Both the position numbers and the translations under genes were made by a program. A stretch of 64,000 nt of DNA from Pterois miles (lineage: Eukaryota > Chordata > Actinopteri > Perciformes > Scorpaenidae): contig CAMQGK010000052.1 in NCBI GenBank assembly GCA_947000775.1, positions 26,666,501 through 26,730,500 of the forward strand. Reading direction: 5' to 3'. The notes under the pieces were generated by a model that had not been told where the DNA came from, made no database searches, and saw only the letters and a program-made list of their open reading frames with translations. The stretch's first letter is position 1, and the number at the start of each line of letters is the position of its first letter. Of this stretch, positions 12,941 to 24,964 are shown piece after piece.

Positions 12941-13459
12941 TAGAGGATGACCGATTAAGTGGCTGACCAATTAATGGATCGACTTCTAGTATCTACTGAC
13001 TGATTTTTTGACATTTTTGTCATAATGGCATTGACCGATGCCTGAGAATATGAAGCTGATTAGCGAGCAGGCACATCCGCGGACAGCCCGGGGTTGTTGC
13101 TGTGGAAGTCGTTGACACCACCCCTTGTGTCAATCAAACTCCACCAGCAGACGTCAGTGGATGTAGCCCAGTGGGGTCCTAACTGGGAGAAACCGCGCAG
13201 ACACAAAATGTAAATTGGAGAGACAGACCATCAGGGTTGTTCAATAAATGTTTACTTCAGAAATTTTCTGTATCACTTGTTATTTTAAGGTGTTATATTT
13301 CATGAGATGGAGGAAAAAAAGGAAATCAGCCAAAGATATCTTAAAAAAAAATAAATAAATAAAATAGAAATCAGCATTGTATATCAGCCATCGGCTGTCC
13401 TGATTCCTTAAAAAAAAAAATGGCATCGTCCATAAAATACCCGTATCAGTTGACCTCTA
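12941..13459. mobile_element. hAT-like MITE with 8-bp target duplication
   Basis: Left end TAGAGGATGACCGAT and reverse-complemented right end TAGAGGTCAACTGAT form the inverted termini. The flanks GTAAATAC (12,933-12,940) and GTAAACAC (13,460-13,467) match at 7 of 8 positions. The 519-bp body has A-runs at 13,343-13,353 and 13,410-13,420 and no transposase. A second, truncated copy in the opposite orientation is at about 49,185-49,493. Confidence 0.85.
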
Positions 13460-15250
13460 GTAAACACCCCACTCGTTGTGGATACTGCGTTCATGTGATC
13501 GTGGTGTAGTTTTTTATAGCCTAACGTTAGCTTTTTGCATCTGGCGGTTGCATTTATACTTCAAAAATCATAAAAGCGGTGTTCATTTGTGAAAATTATC
13601 TCACTGAACAAAACATGTAAGTATCATAAACATTTGTTTGCCAAAGAGCAGTATTACAAAGTCAAGTGGAAAATATCCTAATATCCCGGGAACCGGGGTG
13701 ATGCTAACTTCCTGGTTGGCTTACAAAAATACGTTACCACTGGAGCACTCGATTTGTTTATTTATTACATGTGAACCTTGACCCCAGAAATGGCAATGGA
13801 GGAAACCACAATGTCAGCACCTCAAGTGCTCCTCACCTCATTTTGTGTGTGTTTTATTTGTGTTTTCATCCTCTACCATGCTCAGCCCTCACTGTCTGGG
13901 ATTATGATCTAACGTTTTATGTGCCAAATCCCTTCAGGCAGATCGGGCCTGTCTGGGAATTACGCAGCTAAATGACGTGAGCGCAGTCAGACGCCACTGG
14001 GACTCATAGTTTTAATAGTGACCCTGTTATTGCAGCTGTCCACAAGGACTGTGCTGCTTTTTTGAAAATATATTTTAACTGGGAAATCTATTTTATTAGT
14101 CAGTGTTGGGTGGTGATTTCTTACAGCGATATTATTGCTTTGTCCCAGGCTCTGTTTCTGTTTTCATATTCAAAAGTAGCAATGACTGAAATGACAACAG
14201 GATGACTTGTGAGTCCTGTTTGATACCTGTGATGATGGTGAAGCATAAAAACCAAACAATCAAAACTCTGAATTTTTGCCAGAGGTAAACGGCACCAACA
14301 AAAACTGAATTCTCTGCGCAGATAATATCGGCATCTTAACTGTGACATTTAAGAAACATTGTGCATCAACTTTGACAACGTTTGAGCACCAAGCATCACA
14401 GATGTCCTCGTCCTGGTGGATTTCTTTGAAATCTTAAGGAAAATCCATTTTGTGAAGTGGATGCAAGAAAGTGGCACCTTTTCCCACCTTGACAACTAGT
14501 GTTGGGGATTTTTGTCTGGCTTTGGACAGAGAGAAAACAACCTAAAACCAAGAAAAAGGGGAGAATATGAGGATTTACAGCCTTTCTGGCTTAAACGGAG
14601 CCGTACACACCGAAAGTGGCCAAACAGGATAATGTGTGTGGGATATGACGGTGAGAGCGTCAGCTGCAGTCCTGATGCTCAACCTGCTATCACAGCTTTG
14701 AAAGATGGAACCACTTCCTCCTTTCCACATAAAAGATAGCAGCATTTAATGCTGTTATATGAGAGGAGGTCAGGGTGGATGGGCGGGTCAAACAAACACA
14801 GGGCTTTCCCCCCGGAGAACGGTGTTTGTTTCCCGTGTGAAACCAGAATCCGACGTTGATTTATTTATTATAATTTCCCTCTTTTTGCTTAAACTAAGTA
14901 GTTTAATTTTGAAAAGCCTGGAAAGGAAATTGACGTGTGTCATGTGGTGCTGGACATTTGAGGAGAACACATGAAAAATGGAGAATAACTTTTTATAACA
15001 TATGACCTGTTGTATGAAGATATGTTGGTCTCAGTGACTAATGGGGAAAACCCTTTAGAACTGGTCCCGTATTGAGGAAGAACGCTGCAGAAGGCAGCCT
15101 CTGAGCGGCTGTACTGTAATCAGTCTCACCATCAATTAATGTCCACTAAAAGTGCTTGTTTTTCTCACTGGCAGGCTCAGATTGCTCTTATAATATTAAA
15201 TCACAACATTATGGAAAGACCCCTACAGAGAAATGAAAAATGAAAATCAT
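13460..15250. other. Intergenic DNA with repeat fragments
   Basis: 13,896-14,010 resembles 10,775-10,863 (shared CTGGGAATTAC.CAGCTAA and CAGTCAGA.GCCACTGGGACT). About 14,760-14,870 is a family-B fragment with GGGTCAAACAAACACAGGGC and the GAGAACGGTGTTTGTTTCCC segment. No gene recognised. Confidence 0.5.
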
Positions 15251-15318
15251 CTGAATACTCAGCCATAACATTGAAAATGTTTTACCCAGCGGTCTTAATG
15301 TTATGGCTAATCTGAATC
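15251..15318. mobile_element. Miniature Tc1-type terminal palindrome
   Basis: TCAGCCATAACATTGAAAATG faces CTTAATGTTATGGCTAATCTG across about 25 bp. TTATGGCTGATC is also the right end of the degenerate Tc1-like element at 20,030-20,475, so this looks like two transposon ends joined after deletion of the middle. Confidence 0.6.
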
Positions 15319-18300
15319 TTTTTAAAAAATCTGGACCATGACCCATATTGCCACCAAAATGTAATGGTTTGTTCATTGTGCCTCACCCCACCCCTCCAAA
15401 AGATTTCGTTCAAATCCATTGCAATCTTTTGGTGTAATCCTGCGAACACTAAACTAGGTTTTCTGTCCTCCGACGCAACAAACTGGCAACACCAGTGTCC
15501 CGTTACTCACGTTTCCACCGTTGTGTTCTGGCATCAGGTCACATGACGTGATAACAGACCGACCGGATTGAACGAAAGGTGAAAACACATATTTCATTTC
15601 TCTGTAGGATCCTTTCTTTTATGTTTTTTATGTTATGCACTTTTAGGAGTCAAGACGTTGCATGTCAGAATCCGTCTGCAGTGTTCTCCCTCAATACTAG
15701 ACCAATTTCACATTTCCATTACTCACTTAGACACAAAAACATGGGAGAATAGGGCTGAAAATGACCAAAATTACCCTTTAAATATAAAAGCCCAATGACA
15801 GATACACATTGTGTTCTTTCCTTCTTTGTAAACAAACAGGCAAAACATGGAAAAGCAGACAGAAGTTTCAAGAAGTTGTACCTAGCCATACACATCAGGA
15901 CTGAGTCTAGATCCATGTGAGAGATTGCGGTTCACACCTGATATTACAAGAGAGCAAATACACACTTTTACGTCCTGTCACACAGCTCGGGAAGAGGCGG
16001 CCATTTGCAAGCTGAAAACAAAACACAGGAATAGTTTGCAGGTAAAATGAAATGCCTGGAAACAAAAGTGACACATGCCGGTGCATAGTGACAGAGCGAG
16101 ACGGAGAGATCATAACTCACCTGGGGTAAGGACTGTGTTTGAGATTTGTTACTGCAAAGCTGTCGAGGTGATCCATGAATGTGTTTGAGGTGCAGGCTCA
16201 CATCAGTCTGAGAGCCAGTCGGCTGCTGTAGGGACTGTATGTTGTTGGTGGGGGGGTGGGGAGACTCAACGTTATGTATTTCTCTCTAAAAGAGCCTTCA
16301 CAGCATTATCTAGTTTTTCTCTCCCTGTATAATCTCCAAATAATACAACTGTACTGAGTTGGTACAAATCATTGAGCCATTTATAACTAAAAAGTGTGTA
16401 AATCATTTAAGGTGGTGGACTCCATTGTTCACAGAATTAGGGTTAGGGTTGTTTTCATTCCCAGGGCGTAAAATACAGACAGATTCTTTGTCTACGTCGA
16501 TATGAGACGCGTCAGGCTTTTAGTAACTACAGTGTAAACTCATCCTCATCAATGGTAAAGGCTCAGAGAAAGTGGTGGAGAGAGGCTGTTCTCTTACACC
16601 CCTCTGAAAATGAAATGCACTATAATACGTACATATCCCACAAAAATGAATTTGTATGTAATCCACATAATGGTGAACCAGGAAGTATAAAGAGCGACAA
16701 AAAGCTGCATAGGGAGGAGGTCGTTTGGGTCAGACAGACACTAGACTTCGGCCCAGGAGACCGCCGTTTGTTCCGGTGTTATTTTAACCCAAATCATGAT
16801 CTTTTCCTAAACCTGGTTCTGTCGTGGAACTTCAGTACTTAACCCATAACACCAGATACTACGTTTGTGTGTTTATACCTTTAAGACCGGCTACAACATG
16901 CACGTTTTAGACATTTTCATTTAATTTTCAGTAAGATAATGACACACTGGATACTGATTATACAAATATTACACACCCAATTGTTTTATCCACTACCATT
17001 TAAGTTCTTGCATTGTAACTTTTTATTACAGTGCCCCTTTCTGTTTTGCACTGTGATATGTAAACGCGTCAGTGTAAAATGGGTCTGAATTTATATATAT
17101 TTTTTTAATTTTTTTTGTTTAGTATTTATAAAAAAAACAAACTCAATAGGTTCTCATTAAAGCCAAATGTCTAAATGTTTTTTATCTCATGTTTTTATCT
17201 GCTACAGAGGCTGAGAAATAAGAGAACATGTCCGAGCAGCAAGTCCTTCAAATTAAAGCACAAAGTAAATTCTTTGTAATTACCTTCCCGAGTCACACGT
17301 GTCAGAGTTTTCTGGTCTGACAACCTTATCAGCAGGATGATATTGTTACAAATCACAACTGCAAAAATAAAAAAATCTTTTCTGATCTAACACGAATAAG
17401 GTTTAGTTAGGTTTAGGCACAAAAATGGCTTGTTAGGGTTGATTGAAGAGTGTGGTTTGGTTTAAAATAACTTCCTGGTTAAGGTCTCTCTGTGGATTTC
17501 GCTTTTTAACAGCGTCACACGTGGATAATCATAATTCATACGGCCACTAGAGGGCTTTGTCTCTTGAATGTTAACGCATCGTTTTACAGTTCCCCAGGGG
17601 AACATAACCAGAAAACCAACCATTTTCTGTTTAGTCTGCCATTATCCTAACTTACTTTTTCAAGTTCTGTAAATGCACATTTGGCCTTGTTTGCGCCCCA
17701 CGCAGCAACTACATCCTGCACATTCATTATGAAAGCGTGAAACTGCATGAACTCAAAGTGCATGGACTCAACTCTTTGTAAGTACGTGTTCATGCCATAT
17801 ACAAGCTCCTGTTTCTCTGTATGTGACTCTGCTTCTCTAATACTAACAACCCTTCGGAGCAGCTCACTCCTGCAGGTGTCAGAGGGAGGCAGGGCAGCAG
17901 AGCCATCAGGGAGAAATATGGGCTGTAAGCCGGAGCTGCAGCAACCATTACCGCCAGCGTCTTACTGCTGCTTTCATCTGTTAGCTCTATCTCAATGGTC
18001 ATCTGGGGAACCTGGCGGCCGCGCTGCCATCAAATTGGAGCTGGGCAGGAGGAGGAAACAAAGACTATTATACAAGGTGTGTATGTGTGTGGGCACAGGT
18101 GTGGGACTAAGAGTGTGAAATATAGTTCTGTGCAAGTGCCTGAGCATGTTTCTGCGTATGCGGGTGCACGCATGCATTTGTGTCGGTGAGCCGCCGCGAG
18201 TGCACCGAAACAAAGTGTGTGTGCGAGAGTGTGTGTGGGCTGCATAACAAATCTAAAGCCCCGGTTTGTCCGCACGAAGCCTCATGGCTGGAGGCTGCAA

Positions 18301-18524
18301 AGAAAAGCTAGCGCAACACTTTGTCTGCACTGCCTCTCTCTCTCCAGTGGCAGGTGGTTTCACTGAACAGCAGCACTGCAGCTGATACAGTACAGGTTCC
18401 TCTGACAGCTCTATTTAACAAAGTACAGCATCAAGTCACTGCTATTTATGTCTATGTGTACGTGCATGTTTGTTTGTGTGCGCAGAGAACTGAGTACACT
18501 GATCCACTAAGTACTTAGTAGCGT
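15319..18524. other. Intergenic DNA with dispersed repeat fragments
   Basis: 15,330-15,460 contains a repeat-like segment (TCGTTCAAATCCATTGCAA, then GTAATCCTGCGAAC). 16,670-16,860 and 17,395-17,485 are family-B pieces (AATCATGATCTTTTCCTAAAC; TTTAGTTAGGTTTAGGCAC). Two TTAGGG units at 16,436-16,449 are too few to call telomeric. The CpG-poor TG-rich area at 18,080-18,240 keeps several short frames open on both strands, but no exon is recognisable. Confidence 0.45.
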
Positions 18525-18950
18525 AAGTAAAGCGTTATTTATATAGCACCTCTTAAAACATACCGTTACTTTACACACAAATAAAGCATTGTGCAATGAC
18601 AGAAACCAAACAATATTTATAATATGAAACAACAAACTAAAACGTATGTGGATGAGGCCTATAAGCTGGGGTGGGGGATAATAGGCCGAGATTTTAGGAT
18701 CATAAGTGGTTGAGAGGTAGAATAAGGAAGAAGATCAGAAATATAACCGGGGTCAAGGTCATGCAGTGCCTTAGTAATTCACAAGATCTTATATTTTATT
18801 CTGAATTTTACAGGAAGCCAGAACAGCGGTGATGTGAGACCGACGGCTAGTTCTAGTTAGTAACCTGGCAGCTGTAGGTGGTTTAAAGCAGACTGACTGA
18901 GGCAGGTGTGGAGGGAGTTACAGTAGTGAAGACGGGAGAGAAAATTAAAG
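18525..18950. repeat. Dispersed teleost repeat, class uncertain
   Basis: Starts in GTTATTTATATAGCACCTCTT and contains GGAAGCCAGAACAGCGGTGA and GGAGTTACAGTAGTGAAG, the order expected of a repeat widespread in fish genomes. No terminal repeats or target duplication are seen, so its class is left open. Confidence 0.5.
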
Positions 18951-19184
18951 TTCAACATCCGTGGTGAATGTATGCCAGCTTGTTTGTGTTTGTGTGATGT
19001 CAAAGTAGAAAATTAGCTTTCTTTTTTGATTTTCAGAAGCTGAAACACTGAAATTTAACTGTCACCTCTACGTTGGGGCTGGAGACAAGGCCATCATTCC
19101 CAAATGAGGGAGCTGCTGGGTTTTCTCCTGCAGCTGTATAACCCATATTACATTGAAAAAAAGGTAAACTATATTGACCTTCGA

Positions 19185-19530
19185 CCCCAAATGTGCTGAC
19201 CTCCACAATGAGAGTCCAATGGGATGCAGGACTTGGTTGGAGGCTGGCGTTATGGTGGCAACGATTTTAACTTCTTCCACAACTTCAGGGCGCCGGAGCC
19301 CTCGGTTGACTCTACTGTCGGCTGCAGCTGGCTCGGTTTTAAAGCCAGAGGCAAGGTTTCAGATGAAGCTGTGTGAGCCATAGCAGAACTCACTACGCAG
19401 ATCCTGCCAAGTTTTGTGGCTAAAGCCAAACTAAATTGAACTTTGACCCCAAATGTCCTGACCTAAAAAATGAGTATCCAATGGGATGCAGGCCTTAGTG
19501 GGAGGTTGACGATATGTTGGCTAGAAAAGA
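19185..19530 (+). repeat. Direct duplication of about 80 bp, 258 bp apart
   Basis: 19,185-19,265 and about 19,443-19,525 share GACCCCAAATGT.CTGACCT and CCAATGGGATGCAGG.CTT and diverge between. It is either a local segmental duplication or two copies of a short repeat. Confidence 0.65.
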
Positions 19531-19555
19531 ATGGTGGAAAAGATCCCACCAGGAC

Positions 19556-19808
19556 TAGGGCTGCATTTGAGATAATATCTAATTTTGATTATTTTGGCTG
19601 ATATTGCAATTTCGATATCATTGATTGATCGATTGATGTTTTATTGTGTCTGTAGAATATGATGTATAGGCCACGACTCTTTCTGCGGAACCACAAAAAT
19701 TAATTTAAAATGCTGTTTCGACACATATTTCGCCTTTAACAAATCTCCTCCTCATTCTGCGATTTGTAATAAAGTAATAATAAACTTTCAAGTATCTGAG
19801 CAGCCCTA
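19556..19808. mobile_element. Small hAT-like MITE
   Basis: TAGGGCTGCATTTGAGA at the left and GCAGCCCTA at the right are inverted ends, 253 bp apart. Flanks ACCAGGAC (19,548-19,555) and ACTTGGAC (19,809-19,816) match at 6 of 8 positions, consistent with a decayed 8-bp duplication. The interior is AT-rich with GATATC/ATTGATTGATCGATTG motifs and is non-coding. Confidence 0.75.
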
Positions 19809-20029
19809 ACTTGGACTTTAGTACAGAATTTCAAGCATGGCAGAAAATATTTGAGAGTACCAGTTTAGGAAATGTATGTTTTGATCGTTTACTGCTGCTC
19901 TTTATTTTGCACACTACTTCATTCGAGCTTTATGCCTCTGCACATTTGTTTTTTGTTTCATAATGCAGCAAGAAAGAGAGGATGAGAAAGGAGACCATGA
20001 TTAAGAGAATCTGAGAGGTGGACATAAAA

Positions 20030-20475
20030 ATATGCATGCTGGTGCCGACAGAAAGGTGTCAGAACACAGTGCATTGTAGATTGTTGCGTATGGGACTGCA
20101 GATGGGTCACGGTGCCCATGCTGACCTGTGTCCATGGCCAAAAGCCAAAAGCGCCTACAGTGAGCATGTGAGCATCAGAACTGGACCTGGGAGCAATGAA
20201 GAAGGTGGCCTGGTCCGATGAATCACCTTTTCTTTTGCATCATGTGGATGGCCGGGTGCGTCGCTTACCTGGGGAAAACATGGCACCAGGATGCACTATG
20301 CTGAGAAGCTAAGTCCGCGGAGGCAGTGTGCACACTGCAAAAAATGGCTCGAGTTTTGAGGTGTTGATTTGGCCTCCAGATTCTCCAGATATCAATCCAA
20401 TCGGGCATCTGCGGGATGTGCTGGACCTGCTCAACATTAGGCAGGTGGTCATAATGTTATGGCTGATCAGTATTC
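20030..20475 (+). pseudogene. Degenerate Tc1-like transposase
   Basis: Short in-frame islands match the DDE transposase of Tc1-like elements common in fish. They read AWSDES near 20,208-20,224 (Asp codon at 20,217-20,219 being the first catalytic acid), then HHVDG, and SPDINPIGHL near 20,382-20,411. The third catalytic residue, Glu in this family before HL, is Gly here (codon 20,403-20,405). The middle part that carries the second Asp is deleted, and frameshifts and stops separate the islands. The block ends with ATAATGTTATGGCTGATC, the expected terminal repeat, also seen at 15,251-15,318. It cannot encode a working enzyme. The 5' end is set by similarity only. Confidence 0.8.
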
Positions 20476-21164
20476 ATACAGCTGTATAACTTTTTTTAAA
20501 TAAACGAAGTAAAGTTGCAGCATGAGAGTCTGTAGGTATATGTGTGTGAATTACATGAATGCTTGCAGTGGTGAGCTGGAGGAGAAGGACATAAAGAAGA
20601 GTTATGGCTCTATCTCCTGGTGTTTCCGTCTCCGAGGGAGCAGCTACGTGAGAAAGACCTTTTAGTGCTGACACATGCCTGAGTGCCTTTAAGGTTGAGG
20701 GGAGAAGATATTATGTTTCAGACGTACTGTATGACTGCGACTACAAACACTTGGGAGCAAATGATGGCGGAGATAATGATGACGGCTGTAGCTGCTCCAT
20801 CCAGACATGCTAGTCAGCCGTGGGTGTAGCTGTGGGTGAAATGCACGATGTTCCTCCTGTAATGACATGCATGGACTGTCGTCTATATGAGCCCTTCGGG
20901 GGTCGATTCATATTTGCACCATTTAGGTGTGATTGATTTGCCGCTCAGAGTACGGCGACAGCGCTCTGAGATCGTCTCTGCATTGCAGAGAGAGCTGTTG
21001 TTTTTTATGACTAGATCTGATAGGCATTTGTCAATAATGTGGATTTGACTGATTCCACTGGCTCAGACAGTTTGTGTGCAGCTTGTATGTGTTTGCTCTT
21101 AGGTTGACCTTGTGAAAAAGTAAGAAGATGTAAATAAGGCGTACTAATATAACGCTAACTTGAG
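20476..21164. other. Intergenic DNA, nothing recognised
   Basis: Unique-looking sequence with no gene or repeat end recognised. Confidence 0.4.
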
Positions 21165-21640
21165 CTCATGAGAAGGTGTATAAATACCACCTGTCATGAG
21201 GATGCGTGTTACACTTTTCGCATGTCATTTGTACGCCATGTAACAAACTATACGGTAACGTCCACAGTCCACTGGAAAAACATCATGGCTGAGCTTAAAA
21301 TAAGTAAGATAAGATATTCCTTTATTAGTCCCACAGTGGGGAAATTTGCAGAAGTGAGTTCCCTGAAGTGAATCGAACCGGGGCCGCAGTGGCTAGAGCG
21401 CCGAATCCTAACCACTAGACCACCAGGGAGGTATGTAAACTAAGTACGTATGGAAACAACATAACAGAGGTACAAAAAACACGTCACCAACATCACTAAC
21501 GTAACATACAAAAGACCCACCACGGTTTCCTGGTATGATAACGGGAGGGGGGTAGATGGAGGGTCAGACACCCAGGAGGCTGTTATTTGTCTCCCATGTC
21601 AAACTAAAAGTCAGTGTACATACGTACTTGTAGTACAAAC
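21165..21640 (+). repeat. Family-B repeat interrupted by a SINE
   Basis: Outer parts carry the family-B string: GTGTATAAATACC, GTACGCCATGTAACAAAC, AAAAACATCATGGCTGAGC, then GTAAACTAAGTACGTATGG and CCACGGTTTCCTGGT. Between GCTTAAAATAAGTA and TATGTAAACTAAG about 125 bp of foreign sequence is inserted. The uninterrupted version is visible at 44,447-44,475. Confidence 0.7.
21306..21431 (-). mobile_element. SINE with tRNA-Glu-like head
   Basis: On the minus strand, 21,430-21,360 reads like a tRNA-Glu gene: TCCCTGGTGGTCTAGTGGTT, GATTCGGCGCTCT, then CGGTTCGATTC and CAGGGAA. The true parent has anticodon CTC; aligned to it, this copy reads CTA (complement of 21,394-21,396), but the anticodon and T stems are mismatched and one base is missing, so it is not a functional tRNA. 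The head is followed by a LINE-style tail ending ACTAATAAAGGAATATCTTA, like the tails at 29,441, 30,008 and 63,806. Confidence 0.75.
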
Positions 21641-23931
21641 GTCGTTTTTTCTTAGCCCAACCCTGATGTTCTTTAACCTAACCCAGTAGATTTGTTGCCT
21701 AACCCTAACTAAGTCATGTTTTTTCACGTGTAAAACAGTTTAAAACTGTTTAAAACTGCGGAAAAGTTCAAATCGTAATTGAGAATGAAATTTAGTGTGA
21801 ATTTATTTTCTTAATTAATTTATTTTTTTTATTTTTGTTTATTTATTATTATCATGATTTTATTTGTTATTAATGAATTAAATATGTAATTTTTATTTCT
21901 TCTATTTCTTATTTTTATTATTACTATTATTATTATTATGAACTTTTTTCTCTCCTTTGTTTTTGAACAGTTTGTTTTTCAATTAACAGTTACTCTCCGT
22001 TATATGCACATTATTTTATTTGTTGTGGTTTAGGTTAAGTATGAAAGCATGATTTTAAAAAATGCAGTTTCATTTTACGGAAATGTAGTTTTGTAGATAC
22101 GGGGATGGGCCGCTCATAATTAGTCTCTGTCACATTTTATTCTGCATCACTAGCTCTGATCTATATATATCGTATATATATATATTACTATACTACTATA
22201 CTATATATACTATATACATAGTATATAGATCTCTCTATATACTTGGATGTGTTTACGGTGTCAGTACAGACTACATGGCTAGAGCGGTCTTCTTATTGGG
22301 TCATTCATACGTCATGTAGTGCACCTGGATTGGAAAGACATGTTAAAGTTTAAAGATGTGTTAAATAAGTGTGTTGTAAAGCTTTAAGGAATAAATGTGT
22401 GTGTTCATCAGGCAAGCAGACTTCAGGATGGAGGAAAAACACTCCACTATGGTACTGTACATCACATTAAACATCATTTTAAAATATTGAGATTAGTCAG
22501 GATCGCTGCTGCTTTAGTGCGTCTTGGGAATAATGCACTGATTGTGTAGCCAGAATTATGCCACCACAGGGAAATATGGCAAAAAAAATATTTTTATACA
22601 GTAGACTATGTTTTCTTGTCTGTCTATGTTTGGGATGTTGCAAACAATGAAGACCTCTGTGGAAAGTTGTGAAGATTATAACTGAAAGCCCTCAGAGAAG
22701 GCTGCACACAAAAAGGGCTGAAAGATGCTCAGACAGTCAGTGGACGGAAATCAACATAACTGCTCTGAAAAGCGTTTGAAGGGAGAAATTGCTGCAAAAA
22801 ACTGCTGGTGTTTCGAAAGGAAATCAAAAGATGACAGACATGTCCAAAGAGAGAATACAACGTGGCGTTACTGGAAATTTGTATGAAAAGTTGCAGACTG
22901 TGTGGACGAGCACGATAAACCATGAAATCTTACACCATGTTTGCTTTTTCTACAAGCAAACTTTATGTATTTTTGCTAAACATTTGCTTGATAGTACATT
23001 TTTTGTGCTCTTTGTAAGGCATGATGCAAAACAGCCACTGAATTCAGTAGTTGTATGTGAATGTATGTTGATGTGAAGTTGTCTTTTTTTGCAAAAATGG
23101 TCAACTTCTTGTTGTGCTTGCTGTTATCGTCCTTAATCAATATCCTTATTCCCCTTCCACTGCACTTGTGTGGTTCCTTGGTGCAACGACATGTAAGCAC
23201 CACATGCTCAAGATATACATTCGGGATGTCACAAATTCAAAAGCCAGTTGTTGTGTAATATGCAAATGCAGGTGAAGAAACCTGAAACCTCCAGAATAGA
23301 GGAGACTTGTCAGTACAGACATTTTTGACAACAAAAGCGCATTTTTTTGGACGTAAACCGGACCCTGGAGCTTCCTTCCACTACCACCAACCCAGTTTCA
23401 CTCCCAGTTCGTCAAGTACCACCTCTTTATAGGCTCCAATGTGAACCCATCAGTGAAAATATCTGACGATCAGAGCAAGTGACATAGTATTAAGAGCATG
23501 ACAGGGTGGGCGGTAGTAGTGGTGGATGGGTCAAACAAAAGCAAGACTTCAGGAGACCAGTGTTTGTGTCCCATGGAAAACTAAAAGTAACGTTGACTTA
23601 TATTTGTCATGTGAATTGCTAGTCAGTAAAGTTAACATAAGGGGTTTCCTAACCCTAACTAAGTGTTTTTGTTGCCTGTATAGGACAATAATAATGTAAT
23701 AAGCGTACATTGGAACACCATCCCTGACCGATCCAAAGGTAACTTTAGAGTGGTACCCCAACGTAGAGAGGCATTTACCAGGCAGCAGTATGTGACAAGT
23801 CAGCTACTGCCACTTACAAGCTAACAAACAACATAAATAAAAGATGCTAACTACATTTGTCGTTACGATGAGTCTGCTATTATCGTGTCGATTTTGGTGC
23901 ACAACCGACTGCTCATCTTGAGCCTGGGTCT
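21641..23931. other. Intergenic DNA with AT-rich microsatellite and family-B fragment
   Basis: An A/T-rich block covers 21,790-21,960 and a TA-type simple repeat 22,155-22,245. A family-B fragment lies at about 23,480-23,650 (GATGGGTCAAACAAAAGCAAG, GTGTTTGTGTCCC). No gene recognised. Confidence 0.5.
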
Positions 23932-24093
23932 GACTGTCGCCTCACAGAAAGAGGGTCGCAGGTTCGAGTCTGGCTTGGGGATCTTCTGTGTGGAGTTGCA
24001 TGTTTTCCCCGTGTTAGTGCTTCATCCAATATCAGCTAGGCTCGGCTCATCCCGCCGCGACCCTGAATAGGATAATCAGTTACAGATAATGGA
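23932..24093 (+). mobile_element. Family-S SINE, internally deleted
   Basis: The head CGCCTCACAGAAAGAGGGTCG and B-box GGTTCGAGTC are kept. After GTTTTCCCCGTGTTAGTGC the copy jumps to CAATATCAGCTAGGCTCGGC and ends GATAATGGATTCATGG. Roughly half the body is missing compared with 26,149-26,489. Confidence 0.75.
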
Positions 24094-24964
24094 TTCATGG
24101 GAGAAAGAATAGTTAGTAGATATGTGTGAAAACCATGCAAACACATTATTAATCATAGCACAGCATATTTACATACTTTAAAAATACGCCCGTAGCAAGG
24201 CTTTAAGATTGACACTTAATTCAACTGATCTTTTATTAAAAGGGCCGCCGCTGTATGTCTAGAAATGATAGAAGAACAAACTCAATCTTCTGCTTTTATT
24301 CATTAAGAAAACAAAAAACTGACCTTGTTCTCAGTAGTGATGGAGTGTTAAAATTACTTGTATTTAGCAGGAATAATGAATCAAACACTCCAGGATGAAT
24401 AGAAATATGTCCTTTCATTACTTCATTGAATCACTGGACAGTGCAGAGCATGTCTCTGACCGTGCTGCTGAAACATCTAAACGTGTGGATTTTATCGATT
24501 CATTTCACTCAGAAATATGAGTTGGAGTGCAGAATTTCAGACCTGTTTCATGGTGATAAACTGTGTTGTTTTTCCCTGATACTTTGTAATGAAATGTCGC
24601 TTTAGCTTGGCTGGCTTCATGGCTTCAGACACAAGATGCATTCTGGTCCCCCGTTGCTGTCGCTTGCTTTAACTGTCATCGTATTTTCTCAGTTTAGCTA
24701 GTTTGGTCTTAGCGTCACTTGATGCTCAAATATACCTCTCTGCTCACCAGATAGCTTGCTGGCTAGTAAGCTAAGCTAAGCAGCAGGAACGATTCGTTTC
24801 GTCCTGAGTGAAGCGAGTGATTTTTGACATTTACGTGACGTGTCACAATCATATCAGAGTTTCTGTTGGTCCGAAGCTAATGTGGATGGGAGTAATAGAA
24901 ACAATGGTCTCCATCTGTAGATATACAGTGTACTTTTTCACAGCACAGCACAATTTCATAGTTT
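24094..24964. other. Intergenic DNA, nothing recognised
   Basis: No gene or repeat end recognised. Confidence 0.4.

Noticed and set aside
16436..16449. TTAGGG repeats suggesting interstitial telomere
   Set aside because: Only two units; expected by chance and similar to nearby family-B TTAGGTTTAGG text.
21360..21430. Functional tRNA-Glu or suppressor tRNA
   Set aside because: Anticodon and T stems are mismatched, one base is missing near the 3' side, and it is fused to a LINE-type tail.
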